Part shown: positions 29,803 to 38,862 of the stretch, one piece after another | How positions within the stretch are numbered: position 1 is the stretch's first letter | How the letters are laid out: every line of letters starts with the position of its first letter | NCBI RefSeq assembly: GCF_006704265.1 | Contig: NZ_VIKA01000006.1 | Span: 1-59,823, forward strand | Origin: Elioraea sp. Yellowstone | GTDB lineage: Bacteria; Pseudomonadota; Alphaproteobacteria; Acetobacterales; Acetobacteraceae | Length of the DNA: 59,823 nucleotides | Reading direction: 5' to 3' | The notes under the pieces: generated by a model | Databases searched by the model: none | What the model was told of the DNA's origin: nothing | What the model saw: the letters and a program-made list of their open reading frames with translations, nothing else | Translations under genes and position numbers: made by a program

Positions 29803-32127
29803 TCAGGCTGCCCTGGCCGCCGCGATCGTGCGCCAGAGCCGCTCCGGCGTGGCCGGCATGTCCACGTGCCGCACGCCGTCCTCGGCGAGCGCGTCGACGA
29901 TCGCGTTCACCACCGCCGGCGGACTGCCCACCGCGCCCGCCTCACCCGCCCCCTTCACCCCGAGCGGGTTGGTCTCGCAGGGGATCTCGATCAGGTCGAC
30001 GTCGATGTCCGGCAGGTCGTCGGCGCGCGGGATGCCGTAGTCCATGAAGGTGCCCGAGACGAGTTGGCCGCTCGACGGGTCATAGACCGTGTGCTCGAGC
30101 ACCGCCTGGCCGATCCCCTGCGCCACCCCGCCATGCACCTGGCCGCGCACGATCAGCGGGTTGATCGCATGGCCGACGTCGTCGCAGACGATGTAGCGCA
30201 CCACGTCCACCTCGCCGGTCGCCGGATCGATCTCCACCTCGGCGATGTGGCAGCCATTCGGGAAGGTGTGTGCCTTGATCTCGGCCACCTCCGCCGCATC
30301 GAGCGTGGTCACGTCCTGCCCGGCCGCGGCCTTCCGCCGCTGCGCGAGCGCGAGCTCGATGATGCCGATCGCGCGGTCCGTGCCGACCACGCTGAACCGG
30401 CCGCCCTCGAACACGATGTCGGCGGGTGCGACCTCCAGCGCCTCGCCGGCGGCGCGCTTGCCCTTCTCGATCACGGTCGCGGTGGTGGCGAGGATCGCTT
30501 GGCCCTCGGAGTAGAGGCTGCGCGCCCCGCCGGTGCCGCCGCCGGTCGGGATCACGTCCGAATCGCCCTGCACCACGCGGATCTTCTCGGGCGGGATGCC
30601 GAGCTCGTGCGCGGTGAGCATGATGTAGGCGGTCTCGTGGCCCTGGCCGGTCGACTGCGTGCCGACCAGCACGTCCACCATGCCGTCCTCGGCGAAGCGG
30701 ATCTCGGCGCGCTCGGTCGGCGCCCCGCCCGTGGCCTCGAGATAGTAGGCGAGTCCGATGCCGCGCCGGCGGCCGCGCCGCGCCGCCTCCTGCCGGCGCT
30801 GCGGGAAGCCGGCCCAGTCGATCCGCTTCAACGCCGCATCCAGCACGGCGACGAAGTCGCCGCTGTCATAGGTGGCGCCCATCGGCGTCCTCCACGGCAT
30901 CGCCGAGGGCGGGACCATGTTGCGCCGGCGGATCTCGACGCGGTCGATCCCCATCTCGCGCGCGGCCGTGTCGATCAGCCGCTCGACCACGTAGTTCGCC
31001 TCCGGCCGGCCCGCGCCGCGATAGGCATCGACGGGGGTCGTGTTCGTGAGCAGGCCGAGCACGTTCACATGCACGGCCTTGAACCCGTAGACGCTCGCCA
31101 GCACCTTCGAACCGGCGCCGGTCGGGATGAAGGGCGCGTAGTTCGAGAGATAGGCGCCCATGTTGGCGAGCGTCTTCGTGCGCAGGGCGAGGAACCGCCC
31201 GTCCCTGTCGAGGGCGAGCTCGCCGGTGGTGATGTTGTCGCGCCCATGCGTGTCGGAGAGGAACGCCTCCGACCGGTCGGAAACCCACTTCACCGGCCGG
31301 CCGAGGGCGCGCGCGGCGAAGCAGACCATCACGTGCTCGGGGTAGAGGAACAGCTTCATCCCGAATCCGCCGCCGACATCCGGCGTGATCACGCGGAACT
31401 GCTCGGGCGGCAGGTTGAACACGAACTTCGCCAGCATCTCCTTGAGCTGCCAGGAGCCCTGGGTGTTGGCGTAGAGCGTGAAGCGGCCGGTGGCGACGTC
31501 GTAGGCGGCGAGGGCAGCGCGCGCCTCGATCGAGGCGACGACGATGCGGTTGTTCACCACCGTCAACTTCGTGACATGGGCGGCCTCGCGGAACAGCCGG
31601 TCGGTCTCGGCCCGGTCGCCGGTCTCCCAGTCGAAGCAGAGATTGCGCTCGGCCGTCTCCCACACCAGCGGCGCGTCGGGGTCGTGCGCGCGCGCGAGAT
31701 CGGTCACCGACGGCAGCTCCTCGTACGTCACCGCCAGCGCCTCGGCACCGTCGCGCGCGGCCTGCGGCGTCTCGCCCACCACGAAGGCGACCGGGTCGCC
31801 GACATGGCGGACGCGCCCGACCGCCAGCGCCGGCCGCGGCGTCTCGGCGCGCGGGGAGCCGTCGCGGCTCTTGAGCGGGATCATGCAGGGGACGTCGCCG
31901 AGTCCCGCCTTCTTCAGATCCGCGCCGGTGAAGACGCCGAGCACGCCCGGGACGGCCAGCGCCGGCGCCGGGTCGATCGCCCGGATCACCGCATGCGCAT
32001 GGGGGCTGCGCGCCACCACGCCGTAGCTCTGGCCCGGCAGGGAGAGGTCGTCGGTGTAGCGCCCCGCACCGCGCAGCAGGCGCGGATCCTCGACGCGACG
32101 CATCGGCTGGCTGAGCCCGAACTTCAT
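29803..32127 (-). CDS. Xanthine dehydrogenase-family molybdenum-binding (CoxL form II-like) subunit
   Basis: A 774-residue large subunit of the molybdenum hydroxylase family. It has the N-terminal MRRVEDPRLLRGAGRYTDDL, the molybdopterin-binding TPDVGGGFGMKLFLYPE, the active-site loop AYRGAGR (about 364-370), which is the form II rather than the AYxCSFR form I carbon-monoxide dehydrogenase signature, and the catalytic Glu in KGAGEAGAVGSPPA (about 725). By the family it needs a FAD medium subunit and a 2Fe-2S small subunit, but neither is next to it. The substrate is therefore uncertain and true CO oxidation is unlikely. Start 32127 has GGAGAG upstream. The formamidase-like gene lies 160 bp downstream. 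Confidence 0.92.
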   Translation of the reverse strand: MKFGLSQPMRRVEDPRLLRGAGRYTDDLSLPGQSYGVVARSPHAHAVIRAIDPAPALAVPGVLGVFTGADLKKAGLGDVPCMIPLKSRDGSPRAETPRPALAVGRVRHVGDPVAFVVGETPQAARDGAEALAVTYEELPSVTDLARAHDPDAPLVWETAERNLCFDWETGDRAETDRLFREAAHVTKLTVVNNRIVVASIEARAALAAYDVATGRFTLYANTQGSWQLKEMLAKFVFNLPPEQFRVITPDVGGGFGMKLFLYPEHVMVCFAARALGRPVKWVSDRSEAFLSDTHGRDNITTGELALDRDGRFLALRTKTLANMGAYLSNYAPFIPTGAGSKVLASVYGFKAVHVNVLGLLTNTTPVDAYRGAGRPEANYVVERLIDTAAREMGIDRVEIRRRNMVPPSAMPWRTPMGATYDSGDFVAVLDAALKRIDWAGFPQRRQEAARRGRRRGIGLAYYLEATGGAPTERAEIRFAEDGMVDVLVGTQSTGQGHETAYIMLTAHELGIPPEKIRVVQGDSDVIPTGGGTGGARSLYSEGQAILATTATVIEKGKRAAGEALEVAPADIVFEGGRFSVVGTDRAIGIIELALAQRRKAAAGQDVTTLDAAEVAEIKAHTFPNGCHIAEVEIDPATGEVDVVRYIVCDDVGHAINPLIVRGQVHGGVAQGIGQAVLEHTVYDPSSGQLVSGTFMDYGIPRADDLPDIDVDLIEIPCETNPLGVKGAGEAGAVGSPPAVVNAIVDALAEDGVRHVDMPATPERLWRTIAAARAA

Positions 32128-32217
32128 GCGCTCTCTCCCGGGGGTTGCATCGTTCCGCGCCACAGCATGTGGCGGAGCGCTATGCTTCGCCAAGCCCCCG
32201 GCTTTCGGAGTCGCCCC

Positions 32218-33303
32218 GTGCCGACAGATCCCCCCGCCGGCTACGTCCAGTTCGAACGGCTGCTCGCGCTGGCGCTGCCCGGCCTGCTGCTGGTCGCCTG
32301 TCTGGTGGTGATCGCGCCCTTCGCCGCGGCGCTGCTCTGGGCGGCGGTGATCGTGGTCTCGCTCTGGCGCCCGCTCGAGTGGCTGACCGCACGCCTGGGC
32401 GGGCGACGCGCGGCGGTCGGCACCCTGCTCGCGCTCGCGATGCTGGCGCTCCTCGTCGGGCCGGCGATCGCGCTCGGCGATGCGGCGGTCGCGGCCTTTC
32501 CGCAGGTGCAGGCGATGGCGCAGGCGCTCGGCGCGGTCGCGGCCGAACGCGCACCGCTCTGGCTTGCCGGCGTTCCGATGATCGGCGACCGGCTGGCCGC
32601 GACCTGGCGCATGATGGTGGGCGACGCCGGCGCGCTGATCGACACGGTGAGCGGCGTGGCACCGGAGATCGGCGCCTGGCTCGCGCGCCAGACGCTGGCG
32701 CTCGGGGCGACGCTGATCCAGCTCCTGCTGGTCGCGCTGGCGACCGGAGTGCTCTACGCCCAGGGCCCGGCAGGGGCGCGCGTGGCGCTCCGCCTGGCCG
32801 AGCGGGTCGGCGGGACGGACGGGATCGAGACGCTGGAGGTGGCGGTGCGGGCGATCCGCGCGGTCTCGGCCGGGGTGATCGGCACGGCGGCGGTGCAGGC
32901 CGTGCTGGCCTGGATCGGCTTCGCGGTCGCCGGCGTGCCGGCCGCCCTGCCGCTCGCGGTCGGGATCCTGGTGCTGGGGATCGTGCAGGTCGGGCCGCTG
33001 CCGGTCTGGCTGCCGGTCGTGGCCTGGATGTTCGCGACCGCGGAGAGCACGCTCGCGGCGGTGCTGCTGGCGGTCTGGTGCGCCGGCGTGGTGCAGACGG
33101 TGGACAACGTGCTGCGGCCGATCCTGATCAGCCGCGGCGCGCGGCTGCCGCTGCTGCTGATGCTGGTGGGTGTGCTGGGCGGGCTCCTGTCGATGGGGCT
33201 GATCGGGGTGTTCCTCGGCCCCACCATCCTCGGCGTCGGCTACGTGCTGCTGCGCCGCTGGCTCGGGCTCGAGCCGATCCCGACCGCGCCGTCAGCGGCG
33301 TGA
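32218..33303 (+). CDS. AI-2E family transporter
   Basis: A 361-residue inner-membrane protein of the AI-2E/YdiK/TqsA exporter family. About seven to eight hydrophobic segments are present, with the typical early pair (LLALALPGLLLVACLVVIAPFAAALLW) and the late family hallmark IVQVGPLPVWLPVVAW followed by TVDNVLRPILISRGARLPLLLMLVGVLGGL. Some members export autoinducer-2 and others move sodium or organic solutes, so the substrate is open. GTG 32218 is preferred for a CGGAG site; ATG at 32182 or 32167 is possible. Its last 12 bases overlap the end of the convergent protease gene. Confidence 0.85.
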   Translation: MPTDPPAGYVQFERLLALALPGLLLVACLVVIAPFAAALLWAAVIVVSLWRPLEWLTARLGGRRAAVGTLLALAMLALLVGPAIALGDAAVAAFPQVQAMAQALGAVAAERAPLWLAGVPMIGDRLAATWRMMVGDAGALIDTVSGVAPEIGAWLARQTLALGATLIQLLLVALATGVLYAQGPAGARVALRLAERVGGTDGIETLEVAVRAIRAVSAGVIGTAAVQAVLAWIGFAVAGVPAALPLAVGILVLGIVQVGPLPVWLPVVAWMFATAESTLAAVLLAVWCAGVVQTVDNVLRPILISRGARLPLLLMLVGVLGGLLSMGLIGVFLGPTILGVGYVLLRRWLGLEPIPTAPSAA

Positions 33304-34026
33304 GGCCTCGGCGACGCGGTCGGAGGCGGCGATCAGCCGCCGCGCCTCGTCGAGCGCCGGGCCGATGCCGAGCACGAACACCTCGCCGGCCCCGCCGCCC
33401 GGCCGGGCGTCCACCTCGGCGCCCGCGAGCAGGCCGATCGGCGGTGCCGCGTCGGGCGAGACCAGCGCGGTGGTCAGGCCCAGCACCGCCCCGTCGGGGC
33501 CGATCACGGGACCGCCGGAATAGCCCATCCGCGCGCCCAGGCGGGCGATGAACCCCTCGCCCAGGCCCTCGATCGCGGCGTCATGCTCCATCACCCAGCC
33601 CTGGGCGAGGGCGGGACCGGCCGCGGTCGTGCCGGCCGCCCAGACCGGCTGCGCGGGCAAGGGCCCGGCCTTGGCGGTCCGCGCCGGCGCGAGGAAGCCC
33701 TCGGGCATGCGCAGGACGGCGAGATCCATCGCCTCGGAGCGGGCGACCAGCGTGGCCTCGGCGCGGCCGCCGTCGTCGCGCACCAGCGTCGCGCGCTCGA
33801 CCGCCATGCCGGCGAGGCGCATGACGTGGCTGTTGGTGAGCACATGGCGCGCATCGATCGCGACGGCGGAACCGATCCCCTCCATCAGCGGCGGCGCGCC
33901 GATCACGACCGCGGCATAGCTCTGCCGTGCGACCGGCTCGACCGGCGTGCCGATGGTGGCGGGGCCGGGCACGGCGGCGCAGGCGGCCGTCAGGGCGAGC
34001 AGCAGGGCGGACAGGGGGCAGCGCAT
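33292..34026 (-). CDS. Trypsin-like serine protease, exported
   Basis: A 244-residue chymotrypsin-fold protease with a short signal. The lipobox-like LTAAC (Cys16) has Thr rather than Leu at -3, so it may be lipidated or cut by signal peptidase I. The catalytic triad is intact: H67 (LTNSHVM), D101 (SEAMDLAVLRM) and S170 (GYSGGPVIGPDG). No PDZ domain is present, unlike DegP/HtrA, so it is a compact single-domain enzyme. Its frame runs against the end of the AI-2E transporter with a 12-base tail overlap. The start at 34026 is supported by GAGGATC. The target is unknown. Confidence 0.88.
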   Translation of the reverse strand: MRCPLSALLLALTAACAAVPGPATIGTPVEPVARQSYAAVVIGAPPLMEGIGSAVAIDARHVLTNSHVMRLAGMAVERATLVRDDGGRAEATLVARSEAMDLAVLRMPEGFLAPARTAKAGPLPAQPVWAAGTTAAGPALAQGWVMEHDAAIEGLGEGFIARLGARMGYSGGPVIGPDGAVLGLTTALVSPDAAPPIGLLAGAEVDARPGGGAGEVFVLGIGPALDEARRLIAASDRVAEASRR

Positions 34027-34190
34027 CAGGGCGATCCTCGTGCGGGCGAACAGGACGCCATGGAACCAGAAACGCCTGAACGAAGCGTGAACACACAATC
34101 GCAGGGGTAGCCAGCCGCGCCCCTGCCGCAACGCTGCCCTTGCGCCGCAGCATGACAAGCTGGCAGGCTGCGTCTCGCAAGGGGGGGGCC

Positions 34191-34938
34191 TTGGACAGCG
34201 ACGTCGTTCTCGAAACCGAAGGGCTGACGAAGGAGTTCCGCGGTTTCGTGGCCGTGAAGGATGTCGCCCTGCGCGTCCGGCGCGGCAGCATCCATGCGCT
34301 GATCGGCCCCAACGGTGCCGGCAAGACCACCTGCTTCAACCTGCTGACCAAGTTCCTGGAGCCGACGGCAGGCACGATCCGCTTCGAGGGGCGGGAGATC
34401 ACCCGCCTCAAGCCGGCCGAGGTGGCCCGGCTCGGCATGGTGCGGAGCTTCCAGATCTCGGCGGTGTTCCCGCACCTGACCGCGCTCGAGAACGTGCGCG
34501 TCGCACTGCAGCGCGCGCGCGGCTCGTCCTACGACTTCTGGCGCTCCGAACGCCTGCTCGCCGGCTACGAGGAGCGCGCGCGCGCGCTGCTCGCCGATGT
34601 CGGGCTCGCCGGGTACGAGGACGTGCCGGCGGGGCTTCTGCCCTACGGCCGCAAGCGCGCGCTCGAGATCGCCACCACGCTCGCGCTCGACCCGCCGATG
34701 ATGCTGCTCGACGAGCCGACCGCGGGGATGACGCACGAGGATGTCGATCGCGTCGTCGCGCTGATCCGGCGCGTGCGCGCCGGACGCACCATCCTGCTGG
34801 TCGAGCACAACCTGAAGGTGGTCGCCGGCCTGTCCGACACCATCACCGTGCTGACGCGCGGGCAGGTGCTGGCGGAAGGCGACTACGCCGCGATCAGCAC
34901 GAATCCGGACGTGAAGGCCGCCTATATCGGATCCGACG

Positions 34939-34946
<8 letters not shown>
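34191..34946 (+). CDS. livG: Branched-chain amino acid-type ABC transporter ATPase (LivG)
   Basis: A 251-residue ATP-binding subunit of the HAAT importer family. It has Walker A GPNGAGKTT (about 38-46), the Q-loop FQISAVFPHLTALENV, a degenerate signature in GLLPYGRKRALEIATTLA, Walker B MMLLDEPTAGMTHED and the switch His in LLVEHNLKVVAGL. The start is uncertain: TTG 34191 follows a run of eight Gs acting as a ribosome-binding region, while ATG 34152 would add 13 poorly conserved residues. It opens a five-gene same-strand importer set (livG, livF, binding protein, livH, livM) and overlaps livF by eight bases. Confidence 0.9.
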
Positions 34947-35631
<685 letters not shown>

Positions 35632-35658
35632 CGCGGCCGATACAGGGAGAGACGACCG

Positions 35659-36903
35659 ATGGCATTCAACCGACGCACGCTGCTCGCAGGCGCCGCCGCC
35701 GGGGCGGCCCTGCCGCTGGTCGCGCCGCTGCGCCATGCGCGCGCGCAGGCCGCGAACACCATCCGGATCGGCGTGCTGAACGACCAGTCCGGACTCTACC
35801 GCGACCTCGCCGGCCCGGGCTCCACCCAGGCGGTGCGGCTCGCGGTGCGCGAGAGCGGCATCACCACCAAGGGCGTGAACGTCGAGGTGATCGAGGCCGA
35901 CCACCAGAACAAGCCGGATGTCGGCTCCACCATCGTGCGCCAGTGGCTCGACCGCGACGGCGTCGATGTGGTGGTGGACGTGCCGACCTCGTCGGTGGCG
36001 CTCGCCGTCAACACGCTCTGCCGCGAGCGCGACAAGGTGTTCCTCAACTCCACCGCCGCGACCTCGGACCTGACGGGCCCGGCCTGCGCGCCGACCACGG
36101 TGCACTGGACCTACGACACCTGGATGCTGGCGCACGGCACCGGTGCGGCGCTCGTCCAGTCCGGCGGCCGGAGCTGGTTCTTCATCACCGCCGACTACGC
36201 CTTCGGCCACGCGCTCGAGCGCGACACCGCCGAGTTCGTGCGCAAGGCCGGCGGGCGCGTGGTCGGCAGCGTGCGCACGCCCTTCCCCGGCACCACCGAC
36301 TTCTCCTCGTTCCTGCTGCAGGCCCAGGCCTCGGGCGCGCAGGTGATCGGCCTCGCCAATGCCGGCGGCGACACCATCAACTGCATCAAGCAGGCGGCCG
36401 AGTTCGGCATCACCCGCAGCGGGCAGCGGCTCGCCGGACTGCTCGTGTTCCTCACCGACGTGCACGCGCTCGGCCTGCAGACCGCCCAGGGCCTGGTGCT
36501 GACGGAGAGCTTCTACTGGGACCTGAACGACCGCACGCGCGACTTCACGCGCCGGCTCGGCCGGATGCCGAACGATGTCCGCCCGACCATGGCGCATGCC
36601 GGCTGCTACGCCGCGGTCCTCCACTACCTGAAGGCGGTCGAGGCGATGGGTGTGGCCGCCGCCAAGGCCTCGGGCAGCAAGGCGGTCGAGCAGATGAAGG
36701 CGATGCCGACCAGCGACGACTGCTTCGGCGAGGGGACGATCCGCCCCGACGGGCGGAAGATCCACCCGGCCTATCTGTTCCAGGTGAAGGCTCCGGCCGA
36801 GAGCAAGGGGCCGTGGGACTACTACAAGCTGCTCAACACCATCCCCGCGAACGAGGCGTTCCGCCCGATCACCGCGGGCAACTGCCCGCTCGTGCGCACC
36901 TGA
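35659..36903 (+). CDS. ABC transporter substrate-binding protein (LivK-like)
   Basis: A 414-residue periplasmic binding protein of the type I HAAT class. The signal (AFNRRTLLAGAAAGAALPLV) has a twin-arginine motif NRRTLLAG, so Tat export is likely. The mature part begins NTIRIGVLNDQSGLYRDLAG and continues with the two-lobed receptor pattern (VIEADHQNKPDVGSTIVRQW; FFITADYAFGHALERD). The binding pocket is not diagnostic, so the ligand may be a branched-chain amino acid, an amide or an aromatic acid. GGGAGAG precedes ATG 35659. A strong hairpin follows its stop and precedes livH, a common layout for keeping binding protein more abundant than permease. Confidence 0.9.
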   Translation: MAFNRRTLLAGAAAGAALPLVAPLRHARAQAANTIRIGVLNDQSGLYRDLAGPGSTQAVRLAVRESGITTKGVNVEVIEADHQNKPDVGSTIVRQWLDRDGVDVVVDVPTSSVALAVNTLCRERDKVFLNSTAATSDLTGPACAPTTVHWTYDTWMLAHGTGAALVQSGGRSWFFITADYAFGHALERDTAEFVRKAGGRVVGSVRTPFPGTTDFSSFLLQAQASGAQVIGLANAGGDTINCIKQAAEFGITRSGQRLAGLLVFLTDVHALGLQTAQGLVLTESFYWDLNDRTRDFTRRLGRMPNDVRPTMAHAGCYAAVLHYLKAVEAMGVAAAKASGSKAVEQMKAMPTSDDCFGEGTIRPDGRKIHPAYLFQVKAPAESKGPWDYYKLLNTIPANEAFRPITAGNCPLVRT

Positions 36904-36911
36904 CACGGAAC

Positions 36912-36945
36912 GGCGGGGGAAGGGCCCGCGGGCCCCTCCCCCGCC
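36912..36945 (+). terminator. Strong intercistronic hairpin between binding protein and livH
   Basis: Arms GGCGGGGGAAGGGCCC (36912-36927) and GGGCCCCTCCCCCGCC (36930-36945) pair at 15 of 16 positions, with a tetraloop once the innermost pair opens. It lies 9 bases after the binding-protein stop and 10 before the livH ATG. No T-run follows. It may be a partial terminator or a 3' stabiliser of the upstream message. Confidence 0.65.
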
Positions 36946-36954
36946 CGCCATCCC

Positions 36955-37839
36955 ATGACCACGATCCTCGGCGTCCCGACCGTCGCGCTCTACGGCCAGC
37001 TCATGCTCGGGCTGGTGAACGGCGCGTTCTACGCGATGCTCTCGCTCGGTCTCGCGGTGATCTTCGGGATGATGAACGTCATCAACTTCGCGCACGGCGC
37101 GCAGTTCATGATGGGCGCCTTCGTCGCCTGGATGCTGCTGAACTGGGCGGGGATCGGCTACTGGGCGGCGCTGCTGCTCGCCCCCCTCGCGGTCGGCGCC
37201 CTCGGCATCGTGCTCGAGCGGTTGATGATCTCGAAGCTCTACAAGCTCGACCACCTCTACGGGCTGCTGCTGACCTTCGGGCTCGCGCTGGTGATCGAGG
37301 GAACGTTCCGCAACTTCTTCGGCTCCTCCGGGCTGCCCTACCAGATCCCGCACGAACTCCAGGGGGCGATGAATCTCGGCTTCATGTTCCTGCCGAACTA
37401 CCGCGGCTGGGTGATCGTCGCCTCGCTCGCGCTCTGCCTGCTCACCTGGTTCGTGATCGAGAAGACCAAGCTCGGCGCCTATCTGCGCGCCGCGGTGGAG
37501 CGGCCGGAGCTGGTGCGCGCCTTCGGCGTGAACGTGCCGCGCATGATCACCCTGACCTACGGCTTCGGCGTCGGGCTCGCCGCCCTCGCCGGCGTGCTGG
37601 CGGCGCCGATCTACAGCGTCAATCCGAACATGGGCTCGAACCTCATCATCGTCGTCTTCGCCGTGGTCGTGATCGGCGGCATGGGATCGATCCTCGGCTC
37701 GGTGGTGACCGGGTTCGGGCTCGGCCTGATCGAGGGGCTGACCAAGGTGTTCTGGCCGGAGGCCTCCGCCACCGTGATCTTCATCATCATGGCGATCGTG
37801 CTGCTGGTGCGGCCTGCGGGCCTGTTCGGTCGGGCCTGA
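36955..37839 (+). CDS. livH: Branched-chain amino acid-type ABC permease (LivH)
   Basis: A 294-residue inner-membrane permease of the HAAT importer with about eight hydrophobic helices. It has the family stretch LVNGAFYAMLSLGLAVIFGMMNVINFAHGAQFMMGAF near the N-terminus, the ATPase-coupling loop ERPELVRAFGVNVPRMITLTYGFG (about 182-205) and the last-helix block ILGSVVTGFGLGLIEGL. It ends three bases before livM. The ATG lies just after the intercistronic hairpin with no strong ribosome site visible, so coupling or hairpin-related expression control is possible. Confidence 0.94.
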   Translation: MTTILGVPTVALYGQLMLGLVNGAFYAMLSLGLAVIFGMMNVINFAHGAQFMMGAFVAWMLLNWAGIGYWAALLLAPLAVGALGIVLERLMISKLYKLDHLYGLLLTFGLALVIEGTFRNFFGSSGLPYQIPHELQGAMNLGFMFLPNYRGWVIVASLALCLLTWFVIEKTKLGAYLRAAVERPELVRAFGVNVPRMITLTYGFGVGLAALAGVLAAPIYSVNPNMGSNLIIVVFAVVVIGGMGSILGSVVTGFGLGLIEGLTKVFWPEASATVIFIIMAIVLLVRPAGLFGRA

Positions 37840-37842
37840 CGC

Positions 37843-38766
37843 ATGGCACGCTCGCAGCGGATTGCCTTCCTGGTCATGGCGGCGCTGATCGCGACCGCGC
37901 CGTTCCTGCTCTACCCCGTGTTCCTGATGAAGGTGCTGTGCTTCGCGCTGTTCGCGACCGCCTTCAACCTGCTGCTCGGCTTCGTCGGGCTGCTGAGCTT
38001 CGGCCATGCGGCGTATTTCGGCATGGGTTCCTACATCTCGGCGCACGCGGCGAAGGTGTGGGGATTGACGCCGGAGCTCGCGATCCTCGCGGGCGGGCTG
38101 GTGGCGGCGGGTCTGGGCACGGCGTTCGGCTGGCTCGCGATCCGGCGCGCGGGCATCTACTTCGCGATGATCACGCTGGCGCTGGCGCAGATGGTCTATT
38201 TCTTCTGCGTGCAGGCGCCGTTCACCGGCGGCGAGGACGGCATCCAGGCGGTACCGCGCGGGCGGCTGTTCGGGCTGATCGACGTCGGCAACGATTTCGT
38301 CCTCTACTGGGTGGTGGCGGCGATCTTCCTCGCCGGCTTCCTGTTCGTCTGGCGCGTGGTGCACAGCCCCTTCGGCCAGGTGCTGAAGGCGATCCGCGAC
38401 AACGAGCCGCGCGCCGTCTCGCTCGGCTACCGGGTCGAGACCTACAAGCTGATCGCCTTCGTGCTCTCCGCGGCGCTGGCCGGGATCGCCGGCGGCACCA
38501 AGGCGATCGTGTTCCAGATCGCCACGCTGACCGACGTGAACTGGCCGATGAGCGGCGAGGCGGTGCTGATGACGCTGCTCGGCGGGATCGGCACGATGTT
38601 CGGCCCCTCGGTCGGGGCGCTGGTGATCATCACGATGCAGAACGAGCTCGCGCAGATCGGCGCCTGGGTGACGGTGGTGCAGGGGGCGATCTTCGTCGCC
38701 TGCGTGCTGGCGTTCCGCCGCGGCATCATCGGCGAGCTGCAGGCGAAGCTGCGGTGCCCGCTGTAG
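37843..38766 (+). CDS. livM: Branched-chain amino acid-type ABC permease (LivM)
   Basis: A 307-residue inner-membrane permease partner of LivH. About eight to nine helices are visible, with the family segments FNLLLGFVGLLSFGHAAYFGMGSY, the cytoplasmic coupling loop VLKAIRDNEPRAVSLGYRVETYKL (about 183-206) and the late SGEAVLMTLLGGIGTMFGPSVGA. Unlike fused versions, no ATPase follows in the same chain. It ends the importer operon; beyond it a 96-bp convergent gap leads to an unknown gene on the other strand. The ATG is three bases from the livH stop, implying coupled translation. Confidence 0.93.
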   Translation: MARSQRIAFLVMAALIATAPFLLYPVFLMKVLCFALFATAFNLLLGFVGLLSFGHAAYFGMGSYISAHAAKVWGLTPELAILAGGLVAAGLGTAFGWLAIRRAGIYFAMITLALAQMVYFFCVQAPFTGGEDGIQAVPRGRLFGLIDVGNDFVLYWVVAAIFLAGFLFVWRVVHSPFGQVLKAIRDNEPRAVSLGYRVETYKLIAFVLSAALAGIAGGTKAIVFQIATLTDVNWPMSGEAVLMTLLGGIGTMFGPSVGALVIITMQNELAQIGAWVTVVQGAIFVACVLAFRRGIIGELQAKLRCPL

Positions 38767-38862
38767 CGGCGGATCGGGACGCGGCGACGGGGGACCCCAG
38801 GCCCGGCTTCCGGAGGCTTGAGCGCCGGTAGGCCGGGATCGACGGACCGCCTCGCGCGACGC

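Noticed and set aside
29803..32127. True aerobic CO dehydrogenase
   Set aside because: The active-site loop is AYRGAGR (form II), not the form I AYxCSFR, and the medium and small subunits are not adjacent.
29350..32217. A long plus-strand frame leading into the AI-2E transporter
   Set aside because: It runs antisense through the CoxL-like and formamidase genes; only the part from about 32218 has transporter features.
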